Of a stretch of 64,000 bases of DNA, positions 37,692-46,419 are shown piece after piece (the first letter of the stretch is position 1; every line of letters begins with the position of its first letter). Source of the stretch: VAZQ01 sp035693615. Lineage in GTDB: Bacteria; Pseudomonadota; Alphaproteobacteria; Rhizobiales; Xanthobacteraceae. The notes beneath the pieces are model-generated. The model made no database searches. It was not told where the DNA came from and saw only the letters and a list, made by a program, of their open reading frames with translations. The position numbers and the translations under genes are program-made. The DNA is taken from positions 1-64,000 of the forward strand of contig DASSGH010000138.1 in the NCBI GenBank assembly GCA_035693615.1, read 5' to 3'.

Positions 37692-38449
37692 ATGTATATC
37701 ATGTATGTCGATGAAAGCGGAGATACTGGCCTAAGCGGTTCACCAACGACTCACTTTGTTCTCTCGGGCATAGTGGTTCACGAAACTCGTTGGCGTGATT
37801 TCATCGAGGCTTTGATTGCGTTTCGTCGTACTCTCAAAAGTGTCTATGGCTTGCCTGTTCGAAGCGAGATTCATGCATCCGAGCTAATCAACCATCGGAC
37901 TTTCGATGCGCCCAGGCATATTCGTTTGGCCATTCTGCGTAATTGCCTCGATGAGCTGCGGAAGCTTGATTACATTTCGATTACGAATGTGATCGTAAAC
38001 AAAGTCGGAAAGCCCACAGACTACGACGTGTTTCACTCAGCTTGGGGCACGCTTTTTCAGCGATTCGAAAACACGATGTGATGGGGAAATTTTCCTGGCG
38101 CATTCGGAATGATTACGGAATGGTGATTACGGATGCTACAGCCGGAACCAAGCTAGTGCGGCTCATGCGCCGGATGGCTGTGTTCAATTACATTCCGCAT
38201 GATCCTCGCCATGGACCAGGTTCAAGGAACATTCCAATCAAACGAATGATAGAAGACCCGCATCCGAAAAATTCGGCAGACACACTGCCAGTGCAGATGG
38301 CCGATGTAGTGGCCTACTTTTTGTACCAGCGATACGCTCCCAACTCTTTCATCCAAACGAAGCGAGCGGATTCTTATTTCGATAGGCTTGAGCCGGTCCT
38401 GAACAAGTGGGCGAGCCGTCGTGATCGGCTGGGCATCGTCGTGCTGTAA
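37692..38449 (+). pseudogene. DUF3800 domain protein gene, disrupted
   Basis: The first frame (37692-38081) gives the DUF3800 N-terminus, MYIMYVDESGDTGLSGS with the acidic Asp-Glu pair, and ends at TGA after RFENTM. The rest of the family continues in another frame from about 38100 (NDYGMVITDATAGTKLVRLMRRM to LGIVVL). Between them the first frame still reads NFPGA after the TGA, which resembles intact homologs, so at least a stop codon and a frameshift, or one frameshift at the TGA, are needed. Base composition is visibly more AT-rich than its surroundings. Intact members are about 250 aa and often occur on mobile DNA. Confidence 0.8.
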
Positions 38450-38450
38450 G

Positions 38451-38484
38451 AAAAATAAGGGCAGATGGTGATTAGCCATCTGCC
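38451..38484 (-). terminator. Intrinsic terminator candidate (minus strand)
   Basis: GGCAGATGG-TGATTAG-CCATCTGCC (38460-38484) is a perfect 9-bp stem with a 7-base loop. On the minus strand it is followed by CTTATTTTTCTTAC, a good U-tract. It would stop transcripts coming from the small secreted-protein gene at 38735-39196, about 250 bp upstream on that strand. Confidence 0.65.
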
Positions 38485-38734
38485 GGGGAAATCCTACTAC
38501 TGGGTTGTGCCCAGGTTCAGATTACCATCCGCAATATGGGGTGATTCGCCAATCGATTCAAGGGAATTTTCTTTAAGAATCAAAGACTTGTCATTCCCCG
38601 AATCATTTCAATGAGTTGCGGCGGGAAAACCCTTGGGCCCGTGTCAAGGCCCGTTAAGGTCACAAATACTCCCGCTTCCGGAGCTGGTGTGGGCTCAAAC
38701 GCCCCGGTTGAGGCCCGCTGTGCTGCGAAAGCCC

Positions 38735-39196
38735 CTACCTGGTCATGTTGTAGCGGATATAGGCATCGCGGTTGGTGGGATTATTCCCTAAGCCCGCATT
38801 GAAGGGAAAAGACTGGTTCAATTGGTTGATCTGCGCGCTGGGATTGCTGACCGGCGGCGGGATGTAGACACCCACCGACGGCTGGGACCCCCCCAGCGAT
38901 GGTATGGGTTGATATGCCGGGATGTAAGGACCGCCGCTGCCTCGCACCCTGCGGCGCGGGCGGTCCCCGCGCTGGGTCGGCTCCTGCTCCTCGCCGCGAG
39001 CGAGGCGTTTCGGGCAGCCCATCCCCTGCATGATGATCGGCGTTCCATAGCAGTTCGAGGTCGACGTCGCTTCATTCTCGGCGTTGTGACGCACGACGTT
39101 GTGTTTCTTCGGGCGGGCCGACGCCGTTGCGGCCGTCCCGACGATAAGAACGGCGGCGACAGCGAATGTCACGATTCTGGATAACCGCGAGCTCAT
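38735..39196 (-). CDS. Small secreted proline-rich protein, unknown function
   Basis: I do not recognise the family. The 153-aa product has a signal peptide (AAVLIVGTAATASA) ending near residue 27, a basic/polar region with two cysteines (NCYGTPI and GMGCPKRL), an Arg-rich stretch, then a proline-rich part. The C-terminus reads QSFPFNAGLGNNPTNRDAYIRYNMTR-like, and a degraded copy of this tail occurs 0.7 kb away at 39425-39485. It is presumably periplasmic or surface-located. A terminator lies downstream. Confidence 0.6.
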   Translation of the reverse strand: MSSRLSRIVTFAVAAVLIVGTAATASARPKKHNVVRHNAENEATSTSNCYGTPIIMQGMGCPKRLARGEEQEPTQRGDRPRRRVRGSGGPYIPAYQPIPSLGGSQPSVGVYIPPPVSNPSAQINQLNQSFPFNAGLGNNPTNRDAYIRYNMTR

Positions 39197-39424
39197 GCTC
39201 CTCTAGATAAGCACTTCCTACCGGCACCCGCCACTGGCCACGGGTCACAAGACGTTGTTTTTTCGCGTCGTCAAAATAGGATTGACGGCAGCCACGCGCC
39301 CGCCGGTTTGTTGTAAAGCCAGATACTCATCAATGTCATTTGCATGACGAGCTTGAGTCCGCTGTCGAGGCACCAGGCGGAAACCTCGTGATTTCTCGTG
39401 GGGAGCAGCACGCGGCAATGGCGT

Positions 39425-39485
39425 GGAGCAGGCGTCGCGGTCGGTGGGGTCAGTGGGATTATTGCCCAGGCCGGCGTTAGATGGA
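39425..39485 (-). pseudogene. Degenerate copy of a C-terminal tail motif
   Basis: Read on the minus strand, this stretch encodes LQLSRSFPSNAGLGNNPTDP followed by TDRDAC. It closely matches the tail QLNQSFPFNAGLGNNPTNRDAY of the secreted protein at 38735-39196, with a three-residue insertion. It has no start of its own, lies just after the stop of the VasI-like gene in a different frame, and the terminal IRYNMTR is lost, so it looks like the remnant of a second tail-bearing gene. Confidence 0.55.
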
Positions 39486-39506
39486 AAAGACCGGCTCAGT
39501 TGCAAG

Positions 39507-40145
39507 CTATTTCGGCCGCTCCGCAGGCGCGGTCGGCGCGGAATTCGTGGAGGCGGCATCCCATTGGCAGGCTTCCGCCAGACGCGAACGGAGCTTCGAA
39601 AGGTTGCCAAGGTTGAACGAAGCGTCGGACGGCGCATTGTGGTTATCATACATTCGCACGAAGACTTTGCCGCCGTCCGCAAGCGCGCGAATGAAGGGGA
39701 TGGGAGCGGGGGCGAGCGCGAGATAGCAGCTCGGATGGGGACGCCAAACCGATTCCACCGCTTGCTCTTGGTTCACTCGATAGACGACGCGCACATCGGG
39801 TCCGCATTTGATGAATCCCGTCATGCTGACCGCGACCTCGGTCTTGCGGTCCTTGCAACGCAGCAGCAGATGCGACCTGTCGTCGGTCGACGCCAATGCC
39901 GCTGAGACTAGCGGGCTATCATCGAGCGGGGATTTTTCGTCGGTGACGATCCACCCCGTATCACCGCCCGACCCGCGCTGGGCGCTCCGCTCCTGCGCAT
40001 TGGGGGAGGATCGATCGAGGCGGTCGTAGCATTTGAGCCGCTTGCCATCGTCTTTGATCTGGCGGCACGGGTTGAACGCGTCTTGCGCCTGCGCCCCCGC
40101 GGCGAAGGCGGCAATGGCGCAAGCGATGATCAGGCTGGTACGCAT
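39507..40145 (-). CDS. VasI-like secreted protein
   Basis: A 212-aa protein with a signal peptide (AIAAFAAGAQAQ) and the pattern of the VasI/type-VI-associated family: a Cys pair NPCRQIKDDGKRLKCYDRLD, GWIVTDEKSPLDDSP, LLLRCKDRKTEVAV, and a C-terminal FNLGNLSKLRSRLAEACQW. It has four conserved-looking cysteines, suggesting two disulfides in the periplasm. No other type VI secretion gene is in the window, so its role here is open. ATG 40145 is the best start before the signal peptide. Confidence 0.75.
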   Translation of the reverse strand: MRTSLIIACAIAAFAAGAQAQDAFNPCRQIKDDGKRLKCYDRLDRSSPNAQERSAQRGSGGDTGWIVTDEKSPLDDSPLVSAALASTDDRSHLLLRCKDRKTEVAVSMTGFIKCGPDVRVVYRVNQEQAVESVWRPHPSCYLALAPAPIPFIRALADGGKVFVRMYDNHNAPSDASFNLGNLSKLRSRLAEACQWDAASTNSAPTAPAERPK

Positions 40146-40278
40146 GCGCCCATGAGAGCCGATCGCGTCTCGGCATGCAAGGCAGCCGAGGACCGGGAGC
40201 CAGTATGGCCGGAGCGATGTGCGGAAACGTTCGCCTCGTACCGGCGTTGCCTGCTCCCGCGCTCGTTGGGAGGTCGAA

Positions 40279-40533
40279 ATGAAGCGCACTCTGAGCGTTA
40301 TCGCAGGCTTGGGTATTTTGTCCGTGACCCTCGGACTGGAGACGGCGCATGCGCAGTCCTATCGCCGCTACGGTCCTGCGCGGGTCTATGCGCCGCAGGC
40401 CTTCACCCCGCAAAGCCGCGGCCCGGTTCGCCGCGAGGGCGGTTCGCGCGCCGTTCCATTTTCCGACCCGAACAGTCCGGAAGCCACCGGCGGCGGCAGC
40501 CTTGGTTACAATCGAACCGTCCCGCATTGGTGA
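40279..40533 (+). CDS. Small secreted protein, unknown function
   Basis: An 84-aa protein with a clear signal peptide (MKRTLSVIAGLGILSVTLGLETAHAQ) and a mature part of about 58 residues rich in Arg, Tyr and Pro, ending GGGSLGYNRTVPHW. GGGAGG lies six to eleven bases before ATG 40279. I recognise no family. It is divergent from the VasI-like gene with 133 bp between the starts. Confidence 0.6.
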   Translation: MKRTLSVIAGLGILSVTLGLETAHAQSYRRYGPARVYAPQAFTPQSRGPVRREGGSRAVPFSDPNSPEATGGGSLGYNRTVPHW

Positions 40534-40777
40534 GAAACGCCCCAACTCGAATCCAGCCGCGTTTTTTGCGAAAGACATCAGGCGGCAACCGCAATTCCCG
40601 ACAAGAACCGACAATCTCCGTCAAGCCACGTTCGCTTCGCGCTCCCAATGTTGTGCAGGATACTAATAGTGCACCTATCCTCGTGACCGAGCCGTCATCG
40701 AAAAGGGACCGCACCACTTTCGGCACGGCGGAATTGAGCGCATAATCTTAGATCTGCAGGGTCCGTTCTCCATCCAG

Positions 40778-41002
40778 TTGCCGGTTGTCGTGCAATGCGC
40801 ATGCATCGGAGACAGCCGCAGCGTTGCGACCAAGGAGGAGCCGACTGCGCCCGGCATGCCGTCGTTCGCCTGGCAGATGAATGACGAGCAGATCGCGGCG
40901 GTCGCGACATACGTGCGCAATCATTGGGGCAATCCCGCGCCGGCCGTGTCTTCCTCCATGGTCGCGAGGCAACGCTCGAACCTGGCGAAACGCGCGGATT
41001 GA
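40778..41002 (+). pseudogene. Cytochrome c C-terminal remnant
   Basis: The frame encodes PGMPSFAWQMNDEQIAAVATYVRNHWGNPAPAVSSS, the characteristic C-terminal end of a class I cytochrome c domain as in multiheme alcohol/gluconate dehydrogenase subunits; the Met in GMPSFAW would be the axial ligand. The heme-binding CxxCH and everything before it are missing, and no start with a ribosome-binding site is seen. It is a decayed gene fragment. Confidence 0.7.
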
Positions 41003-41027
41003 AAGCTCGTAGCTTAGTGACGCGGCA

Positions 41028-41993
41028 CTAAGGCTTGCGGGCAAGCACGATATTGTACGCATTGCCGAACACGAATACCTTGGATGTGCGCCAGATGATC
41101 CGCTCCAGGTCCACCATGGTGCGCATGCGCAGTCGAAACTTCCACAGCAGCAGGTGTTGAATGAAGTTCAAGGTGAGGCCCCAAGCCCAGAACGGCAATT
41201 GCCGGTAGCGGATGGGATCAAAGCCCAGGCGGCGCAGCTTGAACACGAGGAGATTGGCGCCAAGGAAGTTGTAACGCCAATTCTCGAAGAACGCGGTGAC
41301 GCTGCGGTAATCATGCTCCCGACGGCACGCATCCAGCGATCCGGGCGAACGAATGAGCAGCCGGCCTCCCGGCTTGAGTGATCGCCAGCATCGCTGCAAC
41401 CACGCATCCAAGTCCTTGGTGTATCCGATCGACTCGAAGGCGTAGATCGCGTCGAAATGCTCGTCTTCGAGCTTGAGTTGGTCGAAATCGGAAACGACGA
41501 CGTTTACGCGACCGTTGAATTTCTCGAACTTTCGCCGACAGATGTCCGCTTGCACGGCAGAATTGGTTACGCACATGATTTCTACGTTGCATTGGCTCGC
41601 AAAATAATCGGCAGCAGCACCAGACCCGCATCCGAGGTCCAAGAGGCGCATTCCCGGCTGCATCGGTCTGAGAAGGACATAGTCGGATTCATAGGGAGGC
41701 GAAAAGATCGCGCGCGGGAATACGCATGTGCTGTAATTGTCGTTCTCGCTGCGGTAGGCGCCGAACACGTCGTCGTAGGTACGCTCTTCGTCATCGTGCT
41801 TGAGAAAGTCGCCGGCCTTGGGGGTCCATTCGACGAGCTGGCGGCGTTCAAACTCATTCAATAAATGACCGATTTTGCCCGCATTCTTCGGATGCGTGAC
41901 GAGGAGATAAAGGATGTAGTGAAAAAGATTATATGCCGCGAACAATGCGACGGCGATCGCCACGATCCCCAGCAATATCGAACCGAAACCCAC
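41028..41993 (-). CDS. Membrane-anchored SAM-dependent methyltransferase
   Basis: A 321-aa protein with one N-terminal membrane helix (about residues 5-33) followed by a class I methyltransferase domain. The SAM motif is LLDLGCGSGAAADYF, with VVVSDFDQLKLEDEHFDAIYAFESIGY after it. Overall it resembles the cyclopropane-fatty-acid synthase/sterol methyltransferase group, suggesting a lipid substrate at the membrane, which is inference. The C-terminal RTSKVFVFGNAYNIVLARKP is typical of small-molecule methyltransferases. It stands alone. Confidence 0.83.
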   Translation of the reverse strand: MGFGSILLGIVAIAVALFAAYNLFHYILYLLVTHPKNAGKIGHLLNEFERRQLVEWTPKAGDFLKHDDEERTYDDVFGAYRSENDNYSTCVFPRAIFSPPYESDYVLLRPMQPGMRLLDLGCGSGAAADYFASQCNVEIMCVTNSAVQADICRRKFEKFNGRVNVVVSDFDQLKLEDEHFDAIYAFESIGYTKDLDAWLQRCWRSLKPGGRLLIRSPGSLDACRREHDYRSVTAFFENWRYNFLGANLLVFKLRRLGFDPIRYRQLPFWAWGLTLNFIQHLLLWKFRLRMRTMVDLERIIWRTSKVFVFGNAYNIVLARKP

Positions 41994-42057
41994 GAGTCGT
42001 TCCTTCGATTCCTTCCTGTCGCCGGCGTACGTTTTGGGTCCGGTAGTCCGACCGATA

Positions 42058-43560
42058 CTAGTTTAGCTGCACTGGCAACGTGACGCGGTAGACCAGGATC
42101 ATGGTGTCGACGTCCACTCCGCTCGCGTCTTTGTAGGCGGCGCCGGCCTGAAAGCCGTTTTGCGTAATGAAGTCGTTGTCGTTGCTGACGAACAGAAAAT
42201 AGTCGTTTGGATTGGCCGGGTCGAGCGCCGGTGCCAACGCCATTCCTTCCCATTTTTCCGAAAGGTTGTTGCGATCGTTCGGCTCCCCGTTATGCAGTCC
42301 GAACTTGTTCAACTCCGCCGCGTCGTTGATGTCGATGTAGCGCGTCACTGTCGCTGGCACGATTCCGTCGACGAGCTTGCCGCCGGGCGCGACCGGCGTC
42401 GCGCCGTCGTAGCGCGAACCCGCGATGTTGGTGGCGTGCGAGGTATCGAGGAGGTCGATGCTGCGGTAGCGCGACGTCGCGCCGGCAGTGCCGTAGCCGT
42501 TGTCGGCATCGCGGCAGAGGAGGAGGAAGAACGTCTCGTCGAGTGCCAGCAGCTCGCTTTGCGCGGCAACCTGCTGCTGGCCGTCGGCGGTCTCGAACAC
42601 CGGCAGCGGCACGACATGCTCGCGCACGAGTTTCGGCCGTTGCAGATCGGCGATGTCGTAGTAGAGGAGCCGCGCATAGCGCCGCGTCTGCGGCGACGCG
42701 CCGCCGTCCTGTCGGGTCGCGCTCTGCAGCGCAGTTACAAGGAATTTGCCGCCCGGCGGCGTCACCGTCAGCCCTTCGAAACCTTGGTTGTTCTGCCGGC
42801 CGCTTTCCGGATCCGGCGGCTGCGGCGCTGGCGCGCCGGGGCCGGGGTTGTTGGAGGCGAAGTGTTCCTTGCCGTTGCGCTTGGGAATGAAGGCCTCGGG
42901 CGGCCTGATCGCCGCCAGCATGCGCCCCGCAGGCGAGAAGCGATAGACGTAAGGACCGTATTCGTCGCCGATGAAAAAATTGCTGTCCGGCAGCAGCGCC
43001 AGGGATTCGCTATCGATGCTCACGCGGCCGTTCGCTGCCTGCGGCAGATCCGGAAATCCATTGGCGGCGTGGTGGATGCCGTCGGGATCGAACGCGGTGA
43101 GCGATGCTCCCGCGGCGTCGGTGAGCAGGATGGTGTCGACGAGGCTCGCCTCCACGCTCTTTTGGCGCTCGGCAACCGGCACGACGGTCGGGTCGTCGAG
43201 CGGCCGAAAGATGATGGAGAGCTTGTTGATCCTCGCGCGATAATCCCTCGTGCCCTCGGTATTGCGGCCGCGGTCGGGCAACATGTAGAACGTGCCCTGG
43301 TAGCCGGCGGGCGTGCGCACCCAGGACTTCGCATCGACCGCGATGGCCGAGCCTGAGCCGAAGGTCTCCCCGAACTTGTCGCGCAGATCGGACGGCAGGC
43401 GTCCAACGCCCACGAGCGCTTTGTTGACGAAGACGAGATCGCCGATGGTGATGGTTTCGGCGGTATGCGCAGCTGGTGCGAACGCAACGAAGCCGGTCAG
43501 CGTCAGAGCAATCACAGGCAATGCGCGCGAGACAGCGCACCCGCAAACAGGCATGGCCAT
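42058..43560 (-). CDS. Phytase-like esterase domain protein (secreted)
   Basis: A 500-aa exported protein with a signal peptide ending around PAAHTAET and a beta-propeller-like body of the Phytase-like (PF13449) family. Conserved elements include a FGSGSAIAVDAKS start, SIDSESLALLPDSNFFIGDEYGPYVYRFS with clustered acidic residues, NNQGFEGLTVTP, and a closing WEGMALAPALDPANPNDYFLFVSNDNDF. Members are annotated as having esterase-like activity; a phosphatase role is uncertain. It lies 64 bp upstream of the methyltransferase start on the same strand, and an operon is possible. Confidence 0.85.
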   Translation of the reverse strand: MAMPVCGCAVSRALPVIALTLTGFVAFAPAAHTAETITIGDLVFVNKALVGVGRLPSDLRDKFGETFGSGSAIAVDAKSWVRTPAGYQGTFYMLPDRGRNTEGTRDYRARINKLSIIFRPLDDPTVVPVAERQKSVEASLVDTILLTDAAGASLTAFDPDGIHHAANGFPDLPQAANGRVSIDSESLALLPDSNFFIGDEYGPYVYRFSPAGRMLAAIRPPEAFIPKRNGKEHFASNNPGPGAPAPQPPDPESGRQNNQGFEGLTVTPPGGKFLVTALQSATRQDGGASPQTRRYARLLYYDIADLQRPKLVREHVVPLPVFETADGQQQVAAQSELLALDETFFLLLCRDADNGYGTAGATSRYRSIDLLDTSHATNIAGSRYDGATPVAPGGKLVDGIVPATVTRYIDINDAAELNKFGLHNGEPNDRNNLSEKWEGMALAPALDPANPNDYFLFVSNDNDFITQNGFQAGAAYKDASGVDVDTMILVYRVTLPVQLN

Positions 43561-43676
43561 GTCCTAGAAAATCCCCAACGACACGCGATGAATTCTCGCG
43601 ATCTTTGCTACGTGACATTCCGGACAACGAATGTCCATAGCGGCTCGATCCAACCTCGTTCCCTTCGGCGAGGGCC

Positions 43677-44794
43677 CTAACCTGAGGCGCCGCGCAGCCG
43701 GGCGGGATCGAGCGACGGCAAACGCCCGGGCGCGAATGGCGCCAAATCGACATGCTGCGCCGCGCCGGCGAGGATCAGCTCGCTCATCGCCTCCCCGGTC
43801 GCCGGCGCGTTGAGCATGCCCCAGACGCTGTGGCCGGTCGCCACGTAGGCGCCCTCGATGCCCTGCACGGTGCCGATGAGCGGCAAACCGACCGCGGTCA
43901 CCGGCCGGAAACACGCTTGCCGCGCTTTGATCGGCGCGGCGGCGAGTGCTGGCGAGATGTTCCGGCACAGCGCTTCGAGCCGCGCGTGCGCGCCGGCATC
44001 GGGCGCAACATCAGCAGGATCGATGGGCACCGGGCCCAGCGTCGAGATCGCGCACACCCACGTCGTGCCGTCAGCGCGGGGAAACAGCTCGGGGCTGAGA
44101 ATTTCTCCGCTCGCCTCACGGTATTCGAGGAAGAGCGCTTCCGCGGGAATGCTCCCGCCGGTTTCGAACACCAGGCTATGGCCCTTGTAGCCGAAGACCG
44201 CCGGCAGCGGCAGCCAGCGCGCCGCGAGGAGCGACCATGGTCCCATGGCGATGACGACGGCGTCACCTTCGACGATTTCGCCTCCGGCGAGTGCGACGCC
44301 GCGCGCTGCTCCGCTTCCGTCGCGCGCCACGTCGATCACGGCGGCGTGGCGGAACACCGCGCCGAGCGCCTCGGCGGCGCGCATCAAACCTGTGGTGAAC
44401 GCACGCGGCTCGACCAGCGCCGTTGTCTCCGGCGTGCCGAGCCGGCTCGTGATCGCAACGCCTTCCGCCAGCCATGGGCACCGGGGCGTGCCGCGTGCGG
44501 TATCGTCTTCGACGGCATAGCCGGCGTACGTCGTGAGCCGCCGATAGCCCCAAGGGTCGCCGAGCTCGGCGGACAATTCGGCATGCAGCCTGAAGCTTCG
44601 CTGCGCCAATTCATCGAGCGCGCTGCCGCGGCACCAGTCGAGCGCCAGAAAGCCGCCCGACTTGCCGGACGCCGCCCAGCCACGGCGTGCCGCTCTATGA
44701 TGGTCACGTGCGCGCCGCGCCGGCTGGCGAAGTACGCGATGGCGGCGCCGATCGCGCCGCCGCCGCAGATCACGATGCGCCTGGGCGAGCTCAT
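43677..44794 (-). pseudogene. FAD-dependent oxidoreductase (DAO family), frameshifted
   Basis: The gene starts at ATG 44794 with RIVICGGGAIGAAIAYF, the FAD-binding motif of glycine/D-amino-acid oxidase-like enzymes. After IIERHAVAG the frame is lost near 44674-44680. One base added there restores ASGKSGGFLALDW and then joins the long second frame (from AQRSFRLHAEL to the stop at 43677), which contains VIAMGPWS and TGHSVWGMLNAPATG. The intact protein would be about 372 aa. A single missing base in a G/C-rich stretch may be a true mutation or a sequencing error. Confidence 0.85.
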
Positions 44795-44936
44795 AACAGC
44801 GACCGTGTCAGGCTCGAGCTCAGGGTGCCAGGTAGGCGCTCATTGTGCAGCATTGGCGCCGCGGCCGTTCGGCTTGAGTGCCGGATTAGCGCCTCGCGCT
44901 GACGCGAAATGCAACCGCCGGATGCGGCACCGGCCA

Positions 44937-45908
44937 TTACTTCAAGCCGGCCGCCTTTAGGATCGCATCGGTGTCGGTCAGCCAGACCTGCTCATCCTTC
45001 TTCAACCGCGAGAGAACACGGCGCAACGCGGCGGCGCCGTCAGGCGTGCCGATCACGAAGGGATGAATACCAATGACCACGGTTGTCGCCTCGCGGGCCG
45101 GGTCGGCACGCGCCTCGCCGGCCAGCTCCAGCACGTAATCGAGCCACAGCGTCTCGATCTCGGCGGGCGACTTCATGCGCGCGAGTTGTTGGCCCATGTC
45201 AACCGTCACGACCGGATAGGGCAGCAGGACCAACGCGCCGTCCGGCGTCTTCAATCGCGAAATGATGTCGGAATCCATCTGGTCGATGGTGTAGGTGATG
45301 CCCTCGGCGGCGATCGCCTGCATGGTGTCGCCATTGGAGTAGACGCTGGGAGACGACCAGCCGGTGGGCCTGACGCCGGTTGCGCCGGCGATGACGTCCA
45401 ACGTCTCGCGGATGTAGGCCCTTTGCGCGGCAAGCCCGCGCCCGAGCGGCAGCATGCGATTGGTGTTGTTCATGCCGTGGGCGATGATCGGCGCGTTCGG
45501 CTGGCTCGCACGGAACTCCTTCCATACCGAGGTGTGCTTGCCGGGAAACTCGGCGTTCAAGACGACATCGAGCGGAACATCCAGCTCCTTAAACAGGCGG
45601 CCGACGCGCGTGATGCCCCAGTCGATCGCGTACTGGCGAAATGCCTCGTTCACGAGGTCGGGGTTGCGATTCGCCAGATCCGGACGCAGCACCGGGCCCT
45701 GGCCGAACCCGAACTCTTCCACGAACAGCGCGAAGCTGACGGCGACTTTTCTGCCGGCGGGCCAGGCGGCAACATGCACCGGCTCGCGCGGGAACGCGGT
45801 GACCCAGTCCGCGCGGTCCTGCGCCAAACTCGCGGAGGGAAAGTGAGTGAGGAGCACCGCCGCCGGCCCGCCGCCGATGAGCAGTCTGATGACCTCGCGT
45901 CGTTTCAT
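44937..45908 (-). CDS. Polysaccharide deacetylase family protein (exported)
   Basis: A 323-aa NodB-fold protein with an N-terminal export signal MKRREVIRLLIGGGPAA ending near SLAQD; the RRE may be a weak Tat motif. The order of elements resembles the PuuE/allantoinase-like deacetylase subgroup: VAVSFALFVEEFGFG at the beginning, NAEFPGKH, AHGMNNTNRM with the metal-ligand His, WSSPSVYSNGDT, and a final TVVIGIHPFVIGTPDG. Whether it acts on a sugar polymer or a small amide is unknown. Confidence 0.83.
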   Translation of the reverse strand: MKRREVIRLLIGGGPAAVLLTHFPSASLAQDRADWVTAFPREPVHVAAWPAGRKVAVSFALFVEEFGFGQGPVLRPDLANRNPDLVNEAFRQYAIDWGITRVGRLFKELDVPLDVVLNAEFPGKHTSVWKEFRASQPNAPIIAHGMNNTNRMLPLGRGLAAQRAYIRETLDVIAGATGVRPTGWSSPSVYSNGDTMQAIAAEGITYTIDQMDSDIISRLKTPDGALVLLPYPVVTVDMGQQLARMKSPAEIETLWLDYVLELAGEARADPAREATTVVIGIHPFVIGTPDGAAALRRVLSRLKKDEQVWLTDTDAILKAAGLK

Positions 45909-46175
45909 TCCATCACCTCGTCGGCGAGCTGCCCCAGTGCTTCCAACCGGAAAGATAGCATAGCTCGCCGCGGCGGTAGGATATGATGCTTGGGAAACCG
46001 GCGGTCGATTTGGGCGTTAAAGACGCATGCCGCTGCGGGATTCGACCATAACTGCAAACCGTTGTCGCTTCTGGAGCGCGCACGGCGATGGCGTGGAAGC
46101 GACCCGCTGTGCTGATTAAGTATGACCCGAGCTTTTTTCGAGCGGGAGAGCTTAGTTGTCTGCGATGGTGAGCCA

Positions 46176-46412
46176 ATGAGCAAGGTACTTGTTATTGCAA
46201 TAATCGCGTGTCTCGTTTCAACGCTCGCCGATGCAAGACCGTACCGGCACAGGAGGGCTCAGGCGCAGTCCCGCCCGCAAATTGCCTGTACGGTTCTCGG
46301 TTGTAATCCCGTGCCGGTCGGGTGCGTACCGCGCGCGGGGCGCACCTGGTCGGGCTTGCCTTCCGGGTTTGACGTTGTCGTCTGTCCTCCCGGCGGGAGA
46401 CCGCTGCGATAG
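46176..46412 (+). CDS. Small cysteine-containing secreted protein
   Basis: A 78-aa product with a signal peptide MSKVLVIAIIACLVSTLADA and a mature part with four cysteines: IACTVLGCNPVPVGC and, near the end, VVCPPGGR. Proteins with the core IACTVLGC...RTWSG.P.G.DVVVCP are, to my memory, widespread small unknowns in Bradyrhizobium relatives. The even number of cysteines suggests two disulfide bonds in the periplasm. It is divergent from the deacetylase gene. Confidence 0.65.
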   Translation: MSKVLVIAIIACLVSTLADARPYRHRRAQAQSRPQIACTVLGCNPVPVGCVPRAGRTWSGLPSGFDVVVCPPGGRPLR

Positions 46413-46419
46413 ACCGTAC

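Noticed and set aside
35944..41002. Integrated genomic island bounded by tRNA-Gly
   Set aside because: No integrase and no repeated tRNA 3' end were found downstream, so island boundaries cannot be supported.
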